A stretch of 13,816 nt of DNA from Lachnospiraceae bacterium (GCA_003447895.1 DLYC01000195.1:1-13816), one strand, 5' to 3'; positions 1 through 8,355 are shown, counted from the first letter of the stretch. Made by a program: numbers and translations. The notes: a model not told the origin generated them from the sequence alone.

Positions 1-615
1 GATAATCACTATGACACGATCTCCGCTTTTATTAAGAGCATGAGAGGGAGCGATCCCGACGCGGCGGTCTACTACCTGGCGCGCATGCTCGAAGCCGGTG
101 AAGACCCGGTCTTCATCGCAAGAAGGATCATGATCTGCGCGTCGGAGGATGTGGGAAACGCTGACCCCAATGCGATCATGGTGGCGGTGAACTGTTCCCT
201 TGCCTGCGAGAGGATCGGCATGCCGGAGTCGCAGATCATACTGGCGCAGGCCGCGGAGTACGTAGCCACGGCGCCAAAGAGCAACACGGCGGTAAATTCC
301 GTCATGGACGCCAGGAGGGAAGTCCAAAGATCCGGGAGTCTTCCCATTCCCTCTTATCTGCAGGACGCACACTATAAGGGCGCGCAGGCCCTTGGACGCG
401 GGCTTGGCTACATGTACGCGCACGATTATGAAAATCACTACGCGGGACAGCCTATGCTCCCGGAAGCACTGCAGGACACCCGCTTCTATTATCCTTCCGG
501 GAACGGGTATGAGAGAACGATAAGAAAGCACATGGCGGATATAACGGGAGATCCGGCCTATCTTGAGCCGGAGAACAAACTGCCCTCCCTGAAAAAGGGG
601 CAGTCAGGAGAATAA
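1..615 (+). CDS. rarA: Replication-associated recombination protein A (RarA/MgsA), C-terminal part
   Basis: The reading frame is open from base 1, so this is the 3' part (204 codons) of a longer gene that starts outside the window. The protein matches the C-terminal region of the RarA/MgsA AAA+ ATPase family: near the left edge it reads DTISAFIKSMRGSDPDAA, followed by YYLARMLEAGEDP and then ASEDVGNADP. The tail carries the typical YMYAHDYENHYAGQ and FYYPSGNGYE stretches. RarA acts at stalled replication forks and single-stranded gaps. The part seen here corresponds to the helical tetramerisation/C-terminal domain; the Walker motifs lie upstream of the window. The stop is followed after 6 nt by the next start, and the AGGAG that serves that next gene lies inside the last codons, so the two are probably co-transcribed. 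No frame damage is visible. Identity is from family recognition. Confidence 0.93.
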   Translation, partial: DNHYDTISAFIKSMRGSDPDAAVYYLARMLEAGEDPVFIARRIMICASEDVGNADPNAIMVAVNCSLACERIGMPESQIILAQAAEYVATAPKSNTAVNSVMDARREVQRSGSLPIPSYLQDAHYKGAQALGRGLGYMYAHDYENHYAGQPMLPEALQDTRFYYPSGNGYERTIRKHMADITGDPAYLEPENKLPSLKKGQSGE

Positions 616-621
616 AAGAAC

Positions 622-1134
622 ATGGCATCACCACTTGCGATATACAAACTGATCATCTTATATCTTTTGGACAGGGCGGACGGAGAGATCGCGATGGACC
701 GCATCTCATCTTTCCTTCTCGAGAAGGGATACGTGAATTTTGTCTCCCTCATGCAGACTTACGCGCAGATCGAGGAGAGCGGCCTTGTCAGGTCCAGAAA
801 TGCCGGAAAACGGTGCTTTTACAGCATCACGCCCGAAGGGAGGCAGACACTGAAGATGTTCTTTCCGGAACTGGGAAGAGAGATCAGGACGCAGGCAGAT
901 CAGTTTCTCATAAAGCAGGGAACGGTCCTTCGAAATGAGAGGTCCGTCAGGGCAAGCTGCATCCCGGATGAAAACGGGATGTACAAAGCGGTCCTTCGTG
1001 TCCTGGAAAAAGGAGAGCCTGTCGTGGAGATCCGCCTCAGGGTTCCGGACAAATCCGTAGCGGAAGAGATCTGCCGCAACTGGGAGGATAAAAATGAGAA
1101 GATTTATAACTCCCTGATTGAAAATTTACTATGA
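622..1134 (+). CDS. DUF4364 family protein (predicted winged-helix regulator)
   Basis: This 170-residue protein has the shape of the DUF4364 family found mainly in Clostridia. It opens with the conserved LAIYKLIILYLLDRADGEI stretch (about residues 5-23), then FLLEKGYVNF and a segment ending in a wing-like YSITPEGRQTL (about residues 68-78). This resembles a PadR/MarR-type winged helix-turn-helix. The C-terminal half (about residues 90-170) is a mixed region with GMYKAVLRVLEKGEPVVEIRL. The DNA target and role are not known to me, and DNA binding is inferred from fold resemblance only. The start has AGGAG at 606-610, inside the end of rarA, with an 11-nt gap. The 6-nt distance from rarA suggests one transcript. 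No clear terminator follows before rho. Confidence 0.85.
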   Translation: MASPLAIYKLIILYLLDRADGEIAMDRISSFLLEKGYVNFVSLMQTYAQIEESGLVRSRNAGKRCFYSITPEGRQTLKMFFPELGREIRTQADQFLIKQGTVLRNERSVRASCIPDENGMYKAVLRVLEKGEPVVEIRLRVPDKSVAEEICRNWEDKNEKIYNSLIENLL

Positions 1135-1271
1135 TAGGATTACAATGAATTTGATATTTCTCAAGAATACTATCTGTTCATTTCAAGCAGCAGTCTGCAG
1201 ATTTACCCCTTTATCGCCAAACAAAAAATCATACATGACACGCGGTATTGTAATATCGTACGAATAGACCG

Positions 1272-1291
1272 AGATCAGGCTGAGCTGATCT
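1272..1291 (+). promoter_or_regulatory. Hairpin just upstream of the rho ribosome binding site
   Basis: A perfect 7-bp inverted repeat (AGATCAG / CTGATCT, 6-nt loop GCTGAG) ends about 5 nt before the rho Shine-Dalgarno AAAGGAGG (1296-1303). It lies at the end of a 172-nt leader between the DUF4364 gene and rho. It is not followed by a T tract, so it is not an intrinsic terminator. Its position suggests a possible effect on translation initiation or mRNA stability; this is inference. I found no convincing sigma-A promoter in 1135-1306; TAATAT at 1251-1256 lacks a matching -35. Confidence 0.4.
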
Positions 1292-1306
1292 ATGTAAAGG
1301 AGGAGC

Positions 1307-2674
1307 ATGACAAAAGAAAGATACGAATCACTGGCACTTCAGAATCTTCGGGAAATTGCCAAAAACAGAGGGATGAAAAAGATTTCGACACTCAAGAAGG
1401 CAGAGCTGATCGAGGCACTTCTCAAAAAGGATGAGGAAGACGCGCAGCAGCTGGCCGCGCAGAATGGCGGACGCATACCGAGGTCTGAGCAGAAGAAGCC
1501 GGATACACCCGTTCTTCACAAAAATGAATTTGCCAGTGAGCTGGACAGCGGCCAGATCGCGAACGGGATTCTGGAAGTCATGCAGGACGGTTTCGGGTTT
1601 ATCCGCTCCGCCAACTATCTTCCCGGTGAGAATGACATCTATGTGGCGCCGAGCCAGATCAGAAGGTTTAACCTTAAGACCGGAGATATTGTAAGAGGCA
1701 ATATCCGCGTAAGGACACAGGGAGAGAAGTTCGGAGCGCTCCTTTATGTCAAATCCGTCAACGGACTTAAGCCCGAGGAGGCCAACAAGCGGTTCAATTT
1801 CGAGGATATGACGCCCATCTTCCCGAATGAGAGGATCTGTCTCGAGAAGCCGGGCGCGAGTATCTCCATGCGGGTCATGGACCTTCTGTGTCCTGTGGGA
1901 AAAGGACAGAGAGGCATGATCGTCTCTCCCCCCAAGGCAGGAAAGACGACTCTTATGAAAGAAGTTGCCAAATCCGTCAAGATGAACAATCCCGAGGTCC
2001 ATCTGATCATTCTTCTCATCGATGAGAGACCGGAGGAAGTGACGGACATCAAGGAGGCGATCGAGGGCCCCAACGTCGAGGTCATCTACTCTACCTTCGA
2101 TGAACTTCCCGAGCACCACAAGCGCGTGTCGGAGATGGTCATAGAGCGCGCAAAGCGCCTTGTGGAGCACAAGAAAGACGTGATGATCCTTCTCGACAGC
2201 ATCACCCGGCTGACGCGCGCCTACAACCTGACGGAGCCGTCCAGCGGAAGAACGCTTTCCGGCGGTCTGGATCCCGCGGCGCTTCACATGCCCAAGAGAT
2301 TTTTCGGCGCCGCTAGAAATATGAGAGAGGGCGGAAGCCTTACGATCCTCGCCACAGCGCTCATTGAGACGGGCAGCAAGATGGACGAGGTGGTCTACGA
2401 GGAATTCAAGGGAACGGGCAACATGGAAATGGTCCTCGACAGGAAACTCTCGGAGCGAAGGATCTTCCCGGCAATCGATATGCAGAAATCGAGCACGAGA
2501 AGAGATGACCTTCTTCTGACGGCAGAGGAACTCGAGGCGATCAATATGATCCGCCGCGCGTTCAACGGGCTCAAGTCCGAAGAAGCCGTAAACCAGGTGC
2601 TGGAGTTCTTCTCGAAGACCAGGAACAACATTGAGTTCATCAATCTGGTCAAAAAACAGAAATGGTTCTATTGA
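1307..2674 (+). CDS. rho: Transcription termination factor Rho
   Basis: This 455-residue protein is a full-length Rho, the hexameric RNA-dependent ATPase/translocase that ends transcription on untranslated RNA. Domains in order are an N-terminal SAP-like Rho_N helix bundle (about residues 3-42, with [21 protein letters not shown]), a short polar linker, a cold-shock RNA-binding domain (about 78-150, with [15 protein letters not shown]) and the RecA-like ATPase. Walker A is PPKAGKTT near residues 208-215, and Walker B is in [16 protein letters not shown] with Asp297. The secondary RNA site and C-terminal signatures [20 protein letters not shown] and [16 protein letters not shown] are intact. 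There is no large insertion of the kind seen in some high-GC Gram-positives. AAAGGAGG at 1296-1303 sets the start at 1307. The gene is followed after 43 nt by malQ. Confidence 0.97.
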   Translation: MTKERYESLALQNLREIAKNRGMKKISTLKKAELIEALLKKDEEDAQQLAAQNGGRIPRSEQKKPDTPVLHKNEFASELDSGQIANGILEVMQDGFGFIRSANYLPGENDIYVAPSQIRRFNLKTGDIVRGNIRVRTQGEKFGALLYVKSVNGLKPEEANKRFNFEDMTPIFPNERICLEKPGASISMRVMDLLCPVGKGQRGMIVSPPKAGKTTLMKEVAKSVKMNNPEVHLIILLIDERPEEVTDIKEAIEGPNVEVIYSTFDELPEHHKRVSEMVIERAKRLVEHKKDVMILLDSITRLTRAYNLTEPSSGRTLSGGLDPAALHMPKRFFGAARNMREGGSLTILATALIETGSKMDEVVYEEFKGTGNMEMVLDRKLSERRIFPAIDMQKSSTRRDDLLLTAEELEAINMIRRAFNGLKSEEAVNQVLEFFSKTRNNIEFINLVKKQKWFY

Positions 2675-2717
2675 TTACCGCACAGGTACTGAATTTACGT
2701 TCAAAGAGGATATGAAA

Positions 2718-4244
2718 ATGGACAGAAGATGCGGTGTACTGCTTCCGGTGGCCAGCCTGCCGTCCCGATACGGTATCGGCTGCTTTTCGGAGGAAGCCTA
2801 CAGATTCGTGGATTTTTTGGCGAAGGCCGGACAGACATACTGGCAGATCCTGCCGCTGGGACAGACGGGATACGGAGACTCGCCCTATCAGTCTTTTTCC
2901 ACATTTGCGGGCAATCCGTATTTTGTAGACCCTGCAGCGCTCATCGAAGCGGGGTATATTTCGGAGAGTGACGCGGACGCCTGTGATTTCGGCAAAGAGC
3001 CGCGCACGGTGGATTATGAGAAAATATACCGAAACCGCTACGCGCTCCTTCGAAAGGCCTATGCCAACAGCCCGTTCTGCATCCGCCCGTCCGGAAAATG
3101 GGCGGACAAAGCTTACGACAGCGACCGAAAGGCCTTTGAGTATTACAGATGGGATAACGCCGGGTGGCTTCCGGATTACGCCCTTTTCAGCGCGATCAAG
3201 GAATACTACGACGGAGATATGTTCACTCTGTGGCCGGAGGATATCCGCCTTCGCGAAAAGGCGGCCATGGACCGGTACCGGATCATGCTCGATGAAGAGA
3301 TCCGTTTTTATGAGTTTATTCAGTATTTCTTCGACCTTCAGTGGAAGAAGCTCAAGGACTACGCGAACAGCAAGGGCATCCGGATCATCGGGGACCTTCC
3401 GATCTATGTCGCCGGTGACAGCGCGGATACCTGGAGCCATCCCGAGCTGTTTGAATTTGACGAGAAGGGCTTTCCGACAGTAGTCGCGGGCGTTCCCCCG
3501 GACGCTTTTTCGGCAACCGGCCAGCTCTGGGGAAATCCGATCTATAAGTGGGACTACCACAAGGCAACGGGGTATGAATGGTGGATCAGCCGTCTCTCCA
3601 AGGTCTTCAGTCTCTATGACGTGGTCAGGATCGACCATTTCCGGGGCTTTGATGAGTACTGGGCCGTTCCCTATGGGGATACGACTGCGCTGAACGGCAA
3701 ATGGTGCAAAGGTCCGGGCTATGATCTCTTCAAAGTCATGAAGGAGAAGCTGGGAGATCGGGAGATCATCGCGGAAGATCTGGGATACCTGACCAAATCC
3801 GTCTTAAAGCTCGTCAAGCGGACGGGCTATCCGGGGATGAAGGTCCTGCAGTTTGCCTTCGAGGGAGATGCCTCGAACGTCTATCTCCCCCACAATTATA
3901 CGAGAAATGCGGTGGTCTACACCGGCACGCATGACAACGATACGACGCGCGGATGGTATACAGCCGCCGGAAAAAAAGAGAGACAGTTTATCAGAAAGTA
4001 TGTCGATATACGGAGCAGCCGTACGGCTACATGGGACCTGATCCGAATGGCAATGCAGAGCGTGGCGGACACAGCGATCATACCGATCCAGGATTATCTG
4101 GACATCGGCTCTGTGGGAAGGATCAATACGCCTTCCACTTTGGGCGGAAACTGGTGCTGGAGAGTTCTTCCGGGTGAACTGACGGATCTTCTTGCGGAGC
4201 GCATGAGAGAATATGCGCAAACTTACGGAAGAATCGGCAAATAA
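2718..4244 (+). CDS. malQ: 4-alpha-glucanotransferase (amylomaltase), GH77
   Basis: The 508-residue protein is a standard-length GH77 amylomaltase. It transfers alpha-1,4-glucan segments between maltodextrins in the cytoplasm during glycogen/maltodextrin use. The N terminus reads RRCGVLLPVASLPSRYGIG, followed by YWQILPLGQTGYGDSPYQSF, both typical of MalQ. The three catalytic acids are visible: nucleophile Asp306 in VRIDHFRGF, acid/base Glu353 in IIAEDLG and Asp406 in TGTHDNDTTRGW. I chose the ATG at 2718 because AGAGGA (2705-2710) is then 7 nt upstream; the in-frame ATG at 2712 would be only 1 nt from it, and the ATG at 2631 lies inside rho. The close spacing to rho suggests read-through transcription, but no functional link to Rho is known to me. 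No other maltodextrin genes are in the window. Confidence 0.95.
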   Translation: MDRRCGVLLPVASLPSRYGIGCFSEEAYRFVDFLAKAGQTYWQILPLGQTGYGDSPYQSFSTFAGNPYFVDPAALIEAGYISESDADACDFGKEPRTVDYEKIYRNRYALLRKAYANSPFCIRPSGKWADKAYDSDRKAFEYYRWDNAGWLPDYALFSAIKEYYDGDMFTLWPEDIRLREKAAMDRYRIMLDEEIRFYEFIQYFFDLQWKKLKDYANSKGIRIIGDLPIYVAGDSADTWSHPELFEFDEKGFPTVVAGVPPDAFSATGQLWGNPIYKWDYHKATGYEWWISRLSKVFSLYDVVRIDHFRGFDEYWAVPYGDTTALNGKWCKGPGYDLFKVMKEKLGDREIIAEDLGYLTKSVLKLVKRTGYPGMKVLQFAFEGDASNVYLPHNYTRNAVVYTGTHDNDTTRGWYTAAGKKERQFIRKYVDIRSSRTATWDLIRMAMQSVADTAIIPIQDYLDIGSVGRINTPSTLGGNWCWRVLPGELTDLLAERMREYAQTYGRIGK

Positions 4245-4257
4245 TCAGTGTTTCGGG

Positions 4258-4287
4258 TTGGATTTTTAAAAGAGGCTGTGTTATAAT
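4258..4287 (+). promoter_or_regulatory. Sigma-A promoter with extended -10, upstream of tig
   Basis: TTGGAT (4258-4263) as a weak -35, an 18-nt spacer, and a perfect TATAAT (4282-4287) preceded by TG at 4279-4280 (TGTTATAAT). It lies 40 nt before the tig start. It probably drives the tig-clpP-clpX-engB unit. No CtsR heptad pair or CIRCE element is seen around it. Confidence 0.65.
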
Positions 4288-4326
4288 GCACTGTAATTGT
4301 GTAAATCAGACAGGAGGATTATTTCA

Positions 4327-5619
4327 ATGAGTGTAACCGTTGAAAAACTGGAAAAGAGTATGGCAAAGCTCACCATCGAAGTGAGCGCCAAGGATTTTGA
4401 TAAAGCAATCGATCAGGTATATCAGAAGCAGAAGGGCAGAATCAATGTACCGGGCTTCCGCAAGGGGAAAACGCCCAGAAAGATCATTGAGAAAATGTAC
4501 GGCACAGGTATCTTCCTTGAGGATGCGATCAACAACACGATCAACAGCACCTATCCCGAAGAGGCCGCAAACTGCGAGATCAGCGATGAGATCTCTTCCA
4601 ATCCCGAGATCGCCCTGGTGCAGGCAGAAGCCGGAAAGCCCCTCATCTATACAGCGACTGTAGCAGTGAAGCCTCCGGTAAGCCTTGGAAAGTATAAAGG
4701 CGTTGAAGTCGAAAAGGCAGTTATCGAAGTGACTGACGAGGAAGTTGACGCAAGGCTTAAATCCGAGCAGGAGAAGAACGCGGTCGAGAAGGAAGTGACA
4801 GACAGACCTGTAGCAGACGGCGACAAGGTCATCCTGGACTTCGAGGGCTTTGTTGACGGTGTCGCGTTTGAAGGCGGAAAGGGAGAGGCTTATCCCCTTA
4901 CGATCGGATCGGGCTCCTTCATCCCCGGCTTTGAAGAGAAGCTGATCGGCGCAGAGATCGGAAAGGAAGTTGACGTCGATGTCACATTCCCCGAGAATTA
5001 CCAGGCAGCTGACCTTGCGGGCAAGGACGCAACTTTCAAGTGCACCGTGCACAAGATCACAGTAAAGGAACTTCCCGAGCTGAACGACGAGTTCGCGGAC
5101 GATGTTTCCGAGTTCTCCACACTTGATGAGTTTAAGGCTGATATCCGCAGCAAGATCGAGGAAGAGAAGAAGACTGCAGCGAACACCGAGAAGGAAAACA
5201 AAGTGATCGACGCGATCATCGCGGATTCCGAAATCGAGATTCCCGAGCCCATGCTGAGAACCCAGCAGGAGCAGATCGTGGATGAGTTCGCACAGAGACT
5301 TCAGAGACAGGGACTGAACATTGACCAGTATTTCAGCTACATGGGCGGTTCCAGAGAGAAGATGATCGAGGATGTCAAGGATCAGGCTGACAAGCGCATC
5401 CGCACACGCCTCGTTCTTGAGCAGATCGTAAAGGCAGAGAACATCACTGCGACAGAAGAAGATTTTGAGACTGAGCTCGGCAAACTGGCTGATGCTTACG
5501 GAACAGACATCGACACTGTAAAGAAAATCTTTGAAGGCAAAGAAAAAGAGAGAATGATGGAAGACATCGCTGTACAGAAAGCGGTTTCCTTCGTCACAGA
5601 CAATGCAGTAGAGAAGTGA
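4327..5619 (+). CDS. tig: Trigger factor (ribosome-associated chaperone and peptidyl-prolyl isomerase)
   Basis: This is a 430-residue trigger factor, the chaperone that docks at the ribosomal exit tunnel and shields nascent chains. The N-terminal ribosome-binding domain has the signature GFRKGK at residues 43-48, preceded by INVP. An FKBP-type PPIase domain follows (about residues 159-245, with DGDKVILDFEGFVDG and FIPGFEEKLIGAEIGKEVDV). The long helical C-terminal chaperone region is rich in Glu and Lys and runs to about residue 425. The start at 4327 is set by AGGAGG at 4312-4317 (9-nt gap) and by the family start MSVTVEKLEKS; an in-frame ATG at 4297 has no binding site. It is the first gene of a four-gene unit with clpP, clpX and engB, a common arrangement in Firmicutes that links folding of new proteins to ClpXP degradation. 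Confidence 0.97.
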   Translation: MSVTVEKLEKSMAKLTIEVSAKDFDKAIDQVYQKQKGRINVPGFRKGKTPRKIIEKMYGTGIFLEDAINNTINSTYPEEAANCEISDEISSNPEIALVQAEAGKPLIYTATVAVKPPVSLGKYKGVEVEKAVIEVTDEEVDARLKSEQEKNAVEKEVTDRPVADGDKVILDFEGFVDGVAFEGGKGEAYPLTIGSGSFIPGFEEKLIGAEIGKEVDVDVTFPENYQAADLAGKDATFKCTVHKITVKELPELNDEFADDVSEFSTLDEFKADIRSKIEEEKKTAANTEKENKVIDAIIADSEIEIPEPMLRTQQEQIVDEFAQRLQRQGLNIDQYFSYMGGSREKMIEDVKDQADKRIRTRLVLEQIVKAENITATEEDFETELGKLADAYGTDIDTVKKIFEGKEKERMMEDIAVQKAVSFVTDNAVEK

Positions 5620-5625
5620 TCGGAA

Positions 5626-5652
5626 GGCGGAGTACAGTTTCTGTGCTCCGCC
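5626..5652 (+). terminator. Hairpin between tig and clpP, attenuator-like
   Basis: GGCGGAGTACAG (5626-5637), loop TTT, then CTGTGCTCCGCC (5641-5652): a 12-bp stem with one G-U wobble. It begins 7 nt after the tig stop. The following sequence (CTACATTT) is not a proper T tract, so full termination is doubtful. It may be a partial terminator or an mRNA-processing/3'-end stability element that sets the tig to clpP ratio. A second, weaker pairing, CCGGTC (5663-5668) with GACCGG (about 5683-5688), follows before clpP. Confidence 0.45.
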
Positions 5653-5731
5653 CTACATTTAGCCGGTCATGGAAACCCGCTGCGACCGGGAGGTCTCAGC
5701 GATGTTGTGAATGTTTAATCGGAGATTGAAA

Positions 5732-6337
5732 ATGGCAAATTTTATTCCTTATGTAATTGAACAGACCGGGACAGGCGAGCGCTCTTATGATATTTTTTCA
5801 AGACTTCTCAAGGAGAGGATCATTTTCCTCGGAGATCAGGTGACAGATGCCTCTGCAGAGCTGATCGTGGCGCAGATGCTGTTCCTGGAAGGAGAAGATC
5901 CGGATAAGGATATCCAGTTTTATATCAACAGCCCCGGAGGATCCATTTCTGCCGGTATGGCGATCTATGACACGATGCAGTTCGTAAAGTGCGATGTCTC
6001 CACAATCTGCGTCGGTCTTGCCGCCAGCATGGGAGCCTTCCTTCTCGCGGGCGGAACCAAGGGAAAGAGATATTCTCTTCCCCACTCGGAGATCCTGATC
6101 CATCAGCCTCTGGGCGGCACAGAAGGTCAGGCCTCGGATATCGCGATCCAGGCGGCGCACATGGCCGCGATCAAGGAGAGAATGAACCGCATTCTGTCAC
6201 AGAACACGGGGCAGCCCTATGAGAAGGTGGTTCTCGATACGGACCGCGACAACTGGATGACACCTGATGAGGCCCTCGAATATGGTCTGATCGACCGGAT
6301 CTATACGACCCGCAAGGAGATTACAGATGGCAGATAA
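5732..6337 (+). CDS. clpP: ATP-dependent Clp protease proteolytic subunit ClpP
   Basis: This 201-residue protein is the serine peptidase core of the Clp protease, which forms a two-ring 14-mer barrel in the cytoplasm. The catalytic triad is Ser99 in GLAASMGAF, His124 in LIHQPLGG and Asp173 in [18 protein letters not shown]. The N-terminal region [23 protein letters not shown] and the oxyanion-region stretch SPGGSI are typical. The start at 5732 (MANFIPYVI) is preferred because GGAG at 5721-5724 lies 7 nt upstream; an in-frame ATG at 5711 has no clear ribosome binding site. The gene follows tig by about 110 nt containing hairpins and overlaps clpX by 11 nt, consistent with co-production of protease and unfoldase. 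Confidence 0.97.
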   Translation: MANFIPYVIEQTGTGERSYDIFSRLLKERIIFLGDQVTDASAELIVAQMLFLEGEDPDKDIQFYINSPGGSISAGMAIYDTMQFVKCDVSTICVGLAASMGAFLLAGGTKGKRYSLPHSEILIHQPLGGTEGQASDIAIQAAHMAAIKERMNRILSQNTGQPYEKVVLDTDRDNWMTPDEALEYGLIDRIYTTRKEITDGR

Positions 6338-7628
6338 GACGAAAATGCAGCCGCCCCGCAGGTGCTCATTCTGCGGCAGGACTGAGAAACAGGTAGCGAA
6401 GCTGATCGCAGGGCCGAACGACATCTATATCTGTGACGAGTGTGTTGCAATCTGCTCGGATATCATCGATGAGTCACTCGAGGAGGCGGATATGGCTCCC
6501 CTCGAGGGCGGTGAGAGCGGAATCAATCTTTTAAAGCCCCTTGAGATCAAGAATTTCCTGGATGAATATGTGATCGGGCAGGAGGAAGCCAAGAAAACGC
6601 TGGCGGTCTCTGTCTATAACCACTACAAGAGAGTGATTCCGAACTCCGATTCGGACCAGGAAGACGATGATGTGGAACTTCAAAAGAGCAACATCCTGAT
6701 GCTGGGTCCCACCGGTTCCGGAAAGACCTATCTGGCGCAGACGCTTGCCAAGATCATCAATGTCCCGTTTGCCATCGCGGACGCGACGACACTGACAGAG
6801 GCCGGCTATGTCGGCGAGGATGTAGAGAATATCCTGCTTAAACTCATTCAGGCGGCAGACTACAATATCGAGCGCGCCGAGTACGGCATCATCTACATCG
6901 ACGAGATTGACAAAATATCGAAGAAGGGCGAGAACGTCTCGATCACGAGAGATGTCTCCGGCGAGGGCGTTCAGCAGGCGCTTCTGAAGATCATCGAGGG
7001 AACCAATGCGTCGGTTCCGCCCCAGGGCGGAAGAAAGCATCCCCAGCAGGAGCTCATACAGATCAACACGACCAATATCCTCTTCATTGTGGGCGGTGCG
7101 TTCGACGGACTCGACAAGATCATCAATGAAAGAATGGACAAGCGGTCTATGGGCTTCCATGCGGCAGTGCAGGGACGCGATTCCAAGAAGATGGATGAGA
7201 CCCTCCGGCAGGTCATGCCCCAGGATCTTGTCAAATTCGGCCTGATCCCGGAATTTATCGGGCGCGTGCCGGTCGTCACAACGCTGAACGAGCTGGATCG
7301 TGAGGCGCTCATACGGATCCTCAAAGAACCCAGGAACGCGCTGGTGAAGCAGTACAGGAAACTCTTCGCCTATGACGGCGTAAAGCTCAGCTTTGAGGAC
7401 GACGCTCTCGAAGCGATCGCGGATCTCGCTGTGTCGAGAAAGACGGGCGCCCGCGGACTTCGCTCCATTATGGAGAAAGTCATGATGGACGTCATGTACA
7501 CGATCCCCTCCGACGAGACGATCAAGGAATGTGTGATCACAAAGTCTTCTGTCGTTGACGGAACGTCGCCCCTGATCATCCGCGAAACGCCCCAGATCAA
7601 GACGATCGACCTTCTCGAAGCCAACTGA
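6327..7628 (+). CDS. clpX: ATP-dependent Clp protease ATP-binding subunit ClpX
   Basis: This 433-residue AAA+ unfoldase feeds substrates to ClpP. The N-terminal zinc-binding domain has four cysteines (C13, C16, C36, C39) for adaptor and substrate binding. Walker A GPTGSGKT is at residues 127-134 and Walker B IYIDEID has Asp192/Glu193. The pore loop GYVG is at 160-163 and the RKH substrate-gating loop at 236-238. The C-terminal sensor-2 region contains [20 protein letters not shown]. The ClpP-docking loop reads MGF (275-277) where the usual form is IGF/LGF. The start lies inside the end of clpP (11-nt overlap) with AAGGAGA at 6314-6320, so translation is probably coupled. Downstream, engB follows after 53 nt with no lon gene between. 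Confidence 0.97.
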   Translation: MADKTKMQPPRRCSFCGRTEKQVAKLIAGPNDIYICDECVAICSDIIDESLEEADMAPLEGGESGINLLKPLEIKNFLDEYVIGQEEAKKTLAVSVYNHYKRVIPNSDSDQEDDDVELQKSNILMLGPTGSGKTYLAQTLAKIINVPFAIADATTLTEAGYVGEDVENILLKLIQAADYNIERAEYGIIYIDEIDKISKKGENVSITRDVSGEGVQQALLKIIEGTNASVPPQGGRKHPQQELIQINTTNILFIVGGAFDGLDKIINERMDKRSMGFHAAVQGRDSKKMDETLRQVMPQDLVKFGLIPEFIGRVPVVTTLNELDREALIRILKEPRNALVKQYRKLFAYDGVKLSFEDDALEAIADLAVSRKTGARGLRSIMEKVMMDVMYTIPSDETIKECVITKSSVVDGTSPLIIRETPQIKTIDLLEAN

Positions 7629-7633
7629 AGACA

Positions 7634-7675
7634 GACCGGGGATCTCCTTTTCCCGGTCCTGTAAACCGGAAAGGA
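7634..7675 (+). promoter_or_regulatory. Intergenic hairpin(s) between clpX and engB
   Basis: GACCGGGGA (7634-7642) can pair with TTCCCGGTC (7650-7658) around a 7-nt loop, one pair being a G-U wobble. No T tract follows, so this is not a standard terminator. A competing pairing is possible between TCCTTTTCC in the loop and right arm and GGAAAGGA, which includes the engB ribosome binding site (about 7668-7675). Two exclusive folds could in principle tune engB translation. This is only a reading by eye. Confidence 0.35.
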
Positions 7676-7681
7676 CAGCAT

Positions 7682-8335
7682 ATGGTCATCAAAACAGTAA
7701 ACCTTGAGACAGTCTGCGGGATCACCAGCAAACTTCCCGAGAATACGAAACCGGAATTCGCGTTTGCGGGAAAGAGCAACGTCGGCAAATCTACGCTGAT
7801 CAACGCGCTCATGAACCGGAAATCCTACGCGCGAACCAGTTCGACGCCGGGAAAGACACAGACGATCAATTATTACAATGTTAACGATGAGTTTTACCTG
7901 GTCGATCTGCCCGGATACGGCTACGCGACAGCCGGTGTAAAGGTCAAGGAGCAGTGGGGGAAGATGATCGAGAGATATCTTCACACCAGTCAGAAGCTGG
8001 ATGCGGTCTTTCTCCTTGTGGATGCAAGGCATGAGCCCTCCGGAAATGACGTCATGATGTTTGACTGGGTGCTGGCAGCAGGTTTTACGCCGTATGTGAT
8101 CGCCACGAAGTCGGACAAATTAAAGAGAAGCCAGATCGCCAAACAGATGGCGATGATCAAGAGAACGTTCAAAGAAAAGAGCACCGCAAGTCATGAGGTG
8201 AGCTTTGAAGTGATTCCGTTCTCGGGGCTTTCCAAGGCCGGGAGAGAGGACATTTATCAGATCCTGGAAGCGTTTCTGGAGGAAGGTGAACAGGAAACTG
8301 ACAGCCCCGAGGAAACAGGTCTTGGGGAAAGCTGA
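7682..8335 (+). CDS. engB: Ribosome-biogenesis GTP-binding protein EngB (YihA/YsxC)
   Basis: This 217-residue TRAFAC GTPase of the EngB/YsxC family is needed for large ribosomal subunit assembly. G-motifs in order are G1 GKSNVGKS (residues 30-37), a G2 region around TSSTPGKTQTINYY, G3 DLPGYG (75-80), G4 TKSD (142-145) and a G5-like FSGLSKAG. The C-terminal tail after about residue 200 is acidic and low in complexity (EEGEQETDSPEE), probably a disordered lineage-specific extension. AAAGGA lies about 6-7 nt before the ATG. It is the last gene of the tig unit and is directly followed by a strong terminator. In many Firmicutes engB sits after lon; here lon is missing but the engB position is kept. 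Confidence 0.96.
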   Translation: MVIKTVNLETVCGITSKLPENTKPEFAFAGKSNVGKSTLINALMNRKSYARTSSTPGKTQTINYYNVNDEFYLVDLPGYGYATAGVKVKEQWGKMIERYLHTSQKLDAVFLLVDARHEPSGNDVMMFDWVLAAGFTPYVIATKSDKLKRSQIAKQMAMIKRTFKEKSTASHEVSFEVIPFSGLSKAGREDIYQILEAFLEEGEQETDSPEETGLGES

Positions 8336-8355
8336 GCGTTTTCAGAAAGAAGTAC

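Noticed and set aside
1328..2287. A 319-codon open frame on the - strand antisense to rho
   Set aside because: It is fully covered by the well-conserved rho frame, with no ribosome binding site or recognisable protein motif. Long antisense frames in malQ (2649-3638) and clpB (8413-9333) were rejected for the same reason.
2631..2717. Upstream in-frame start of malQ inside rho
   Set aside because: It would add 29 residues not typical of MalQ and lacks a ribosome binding site; ATG 2718 has AGAGGA at good spacing.
5711..5731. Alternative clpP start giving MFNRRLK before MANFIPYV
   Set aside because: No Shine-Dalgarno precedes it, while GGAG at 5721-5724 fits the ATG at 5732 and the usual ClpP length.
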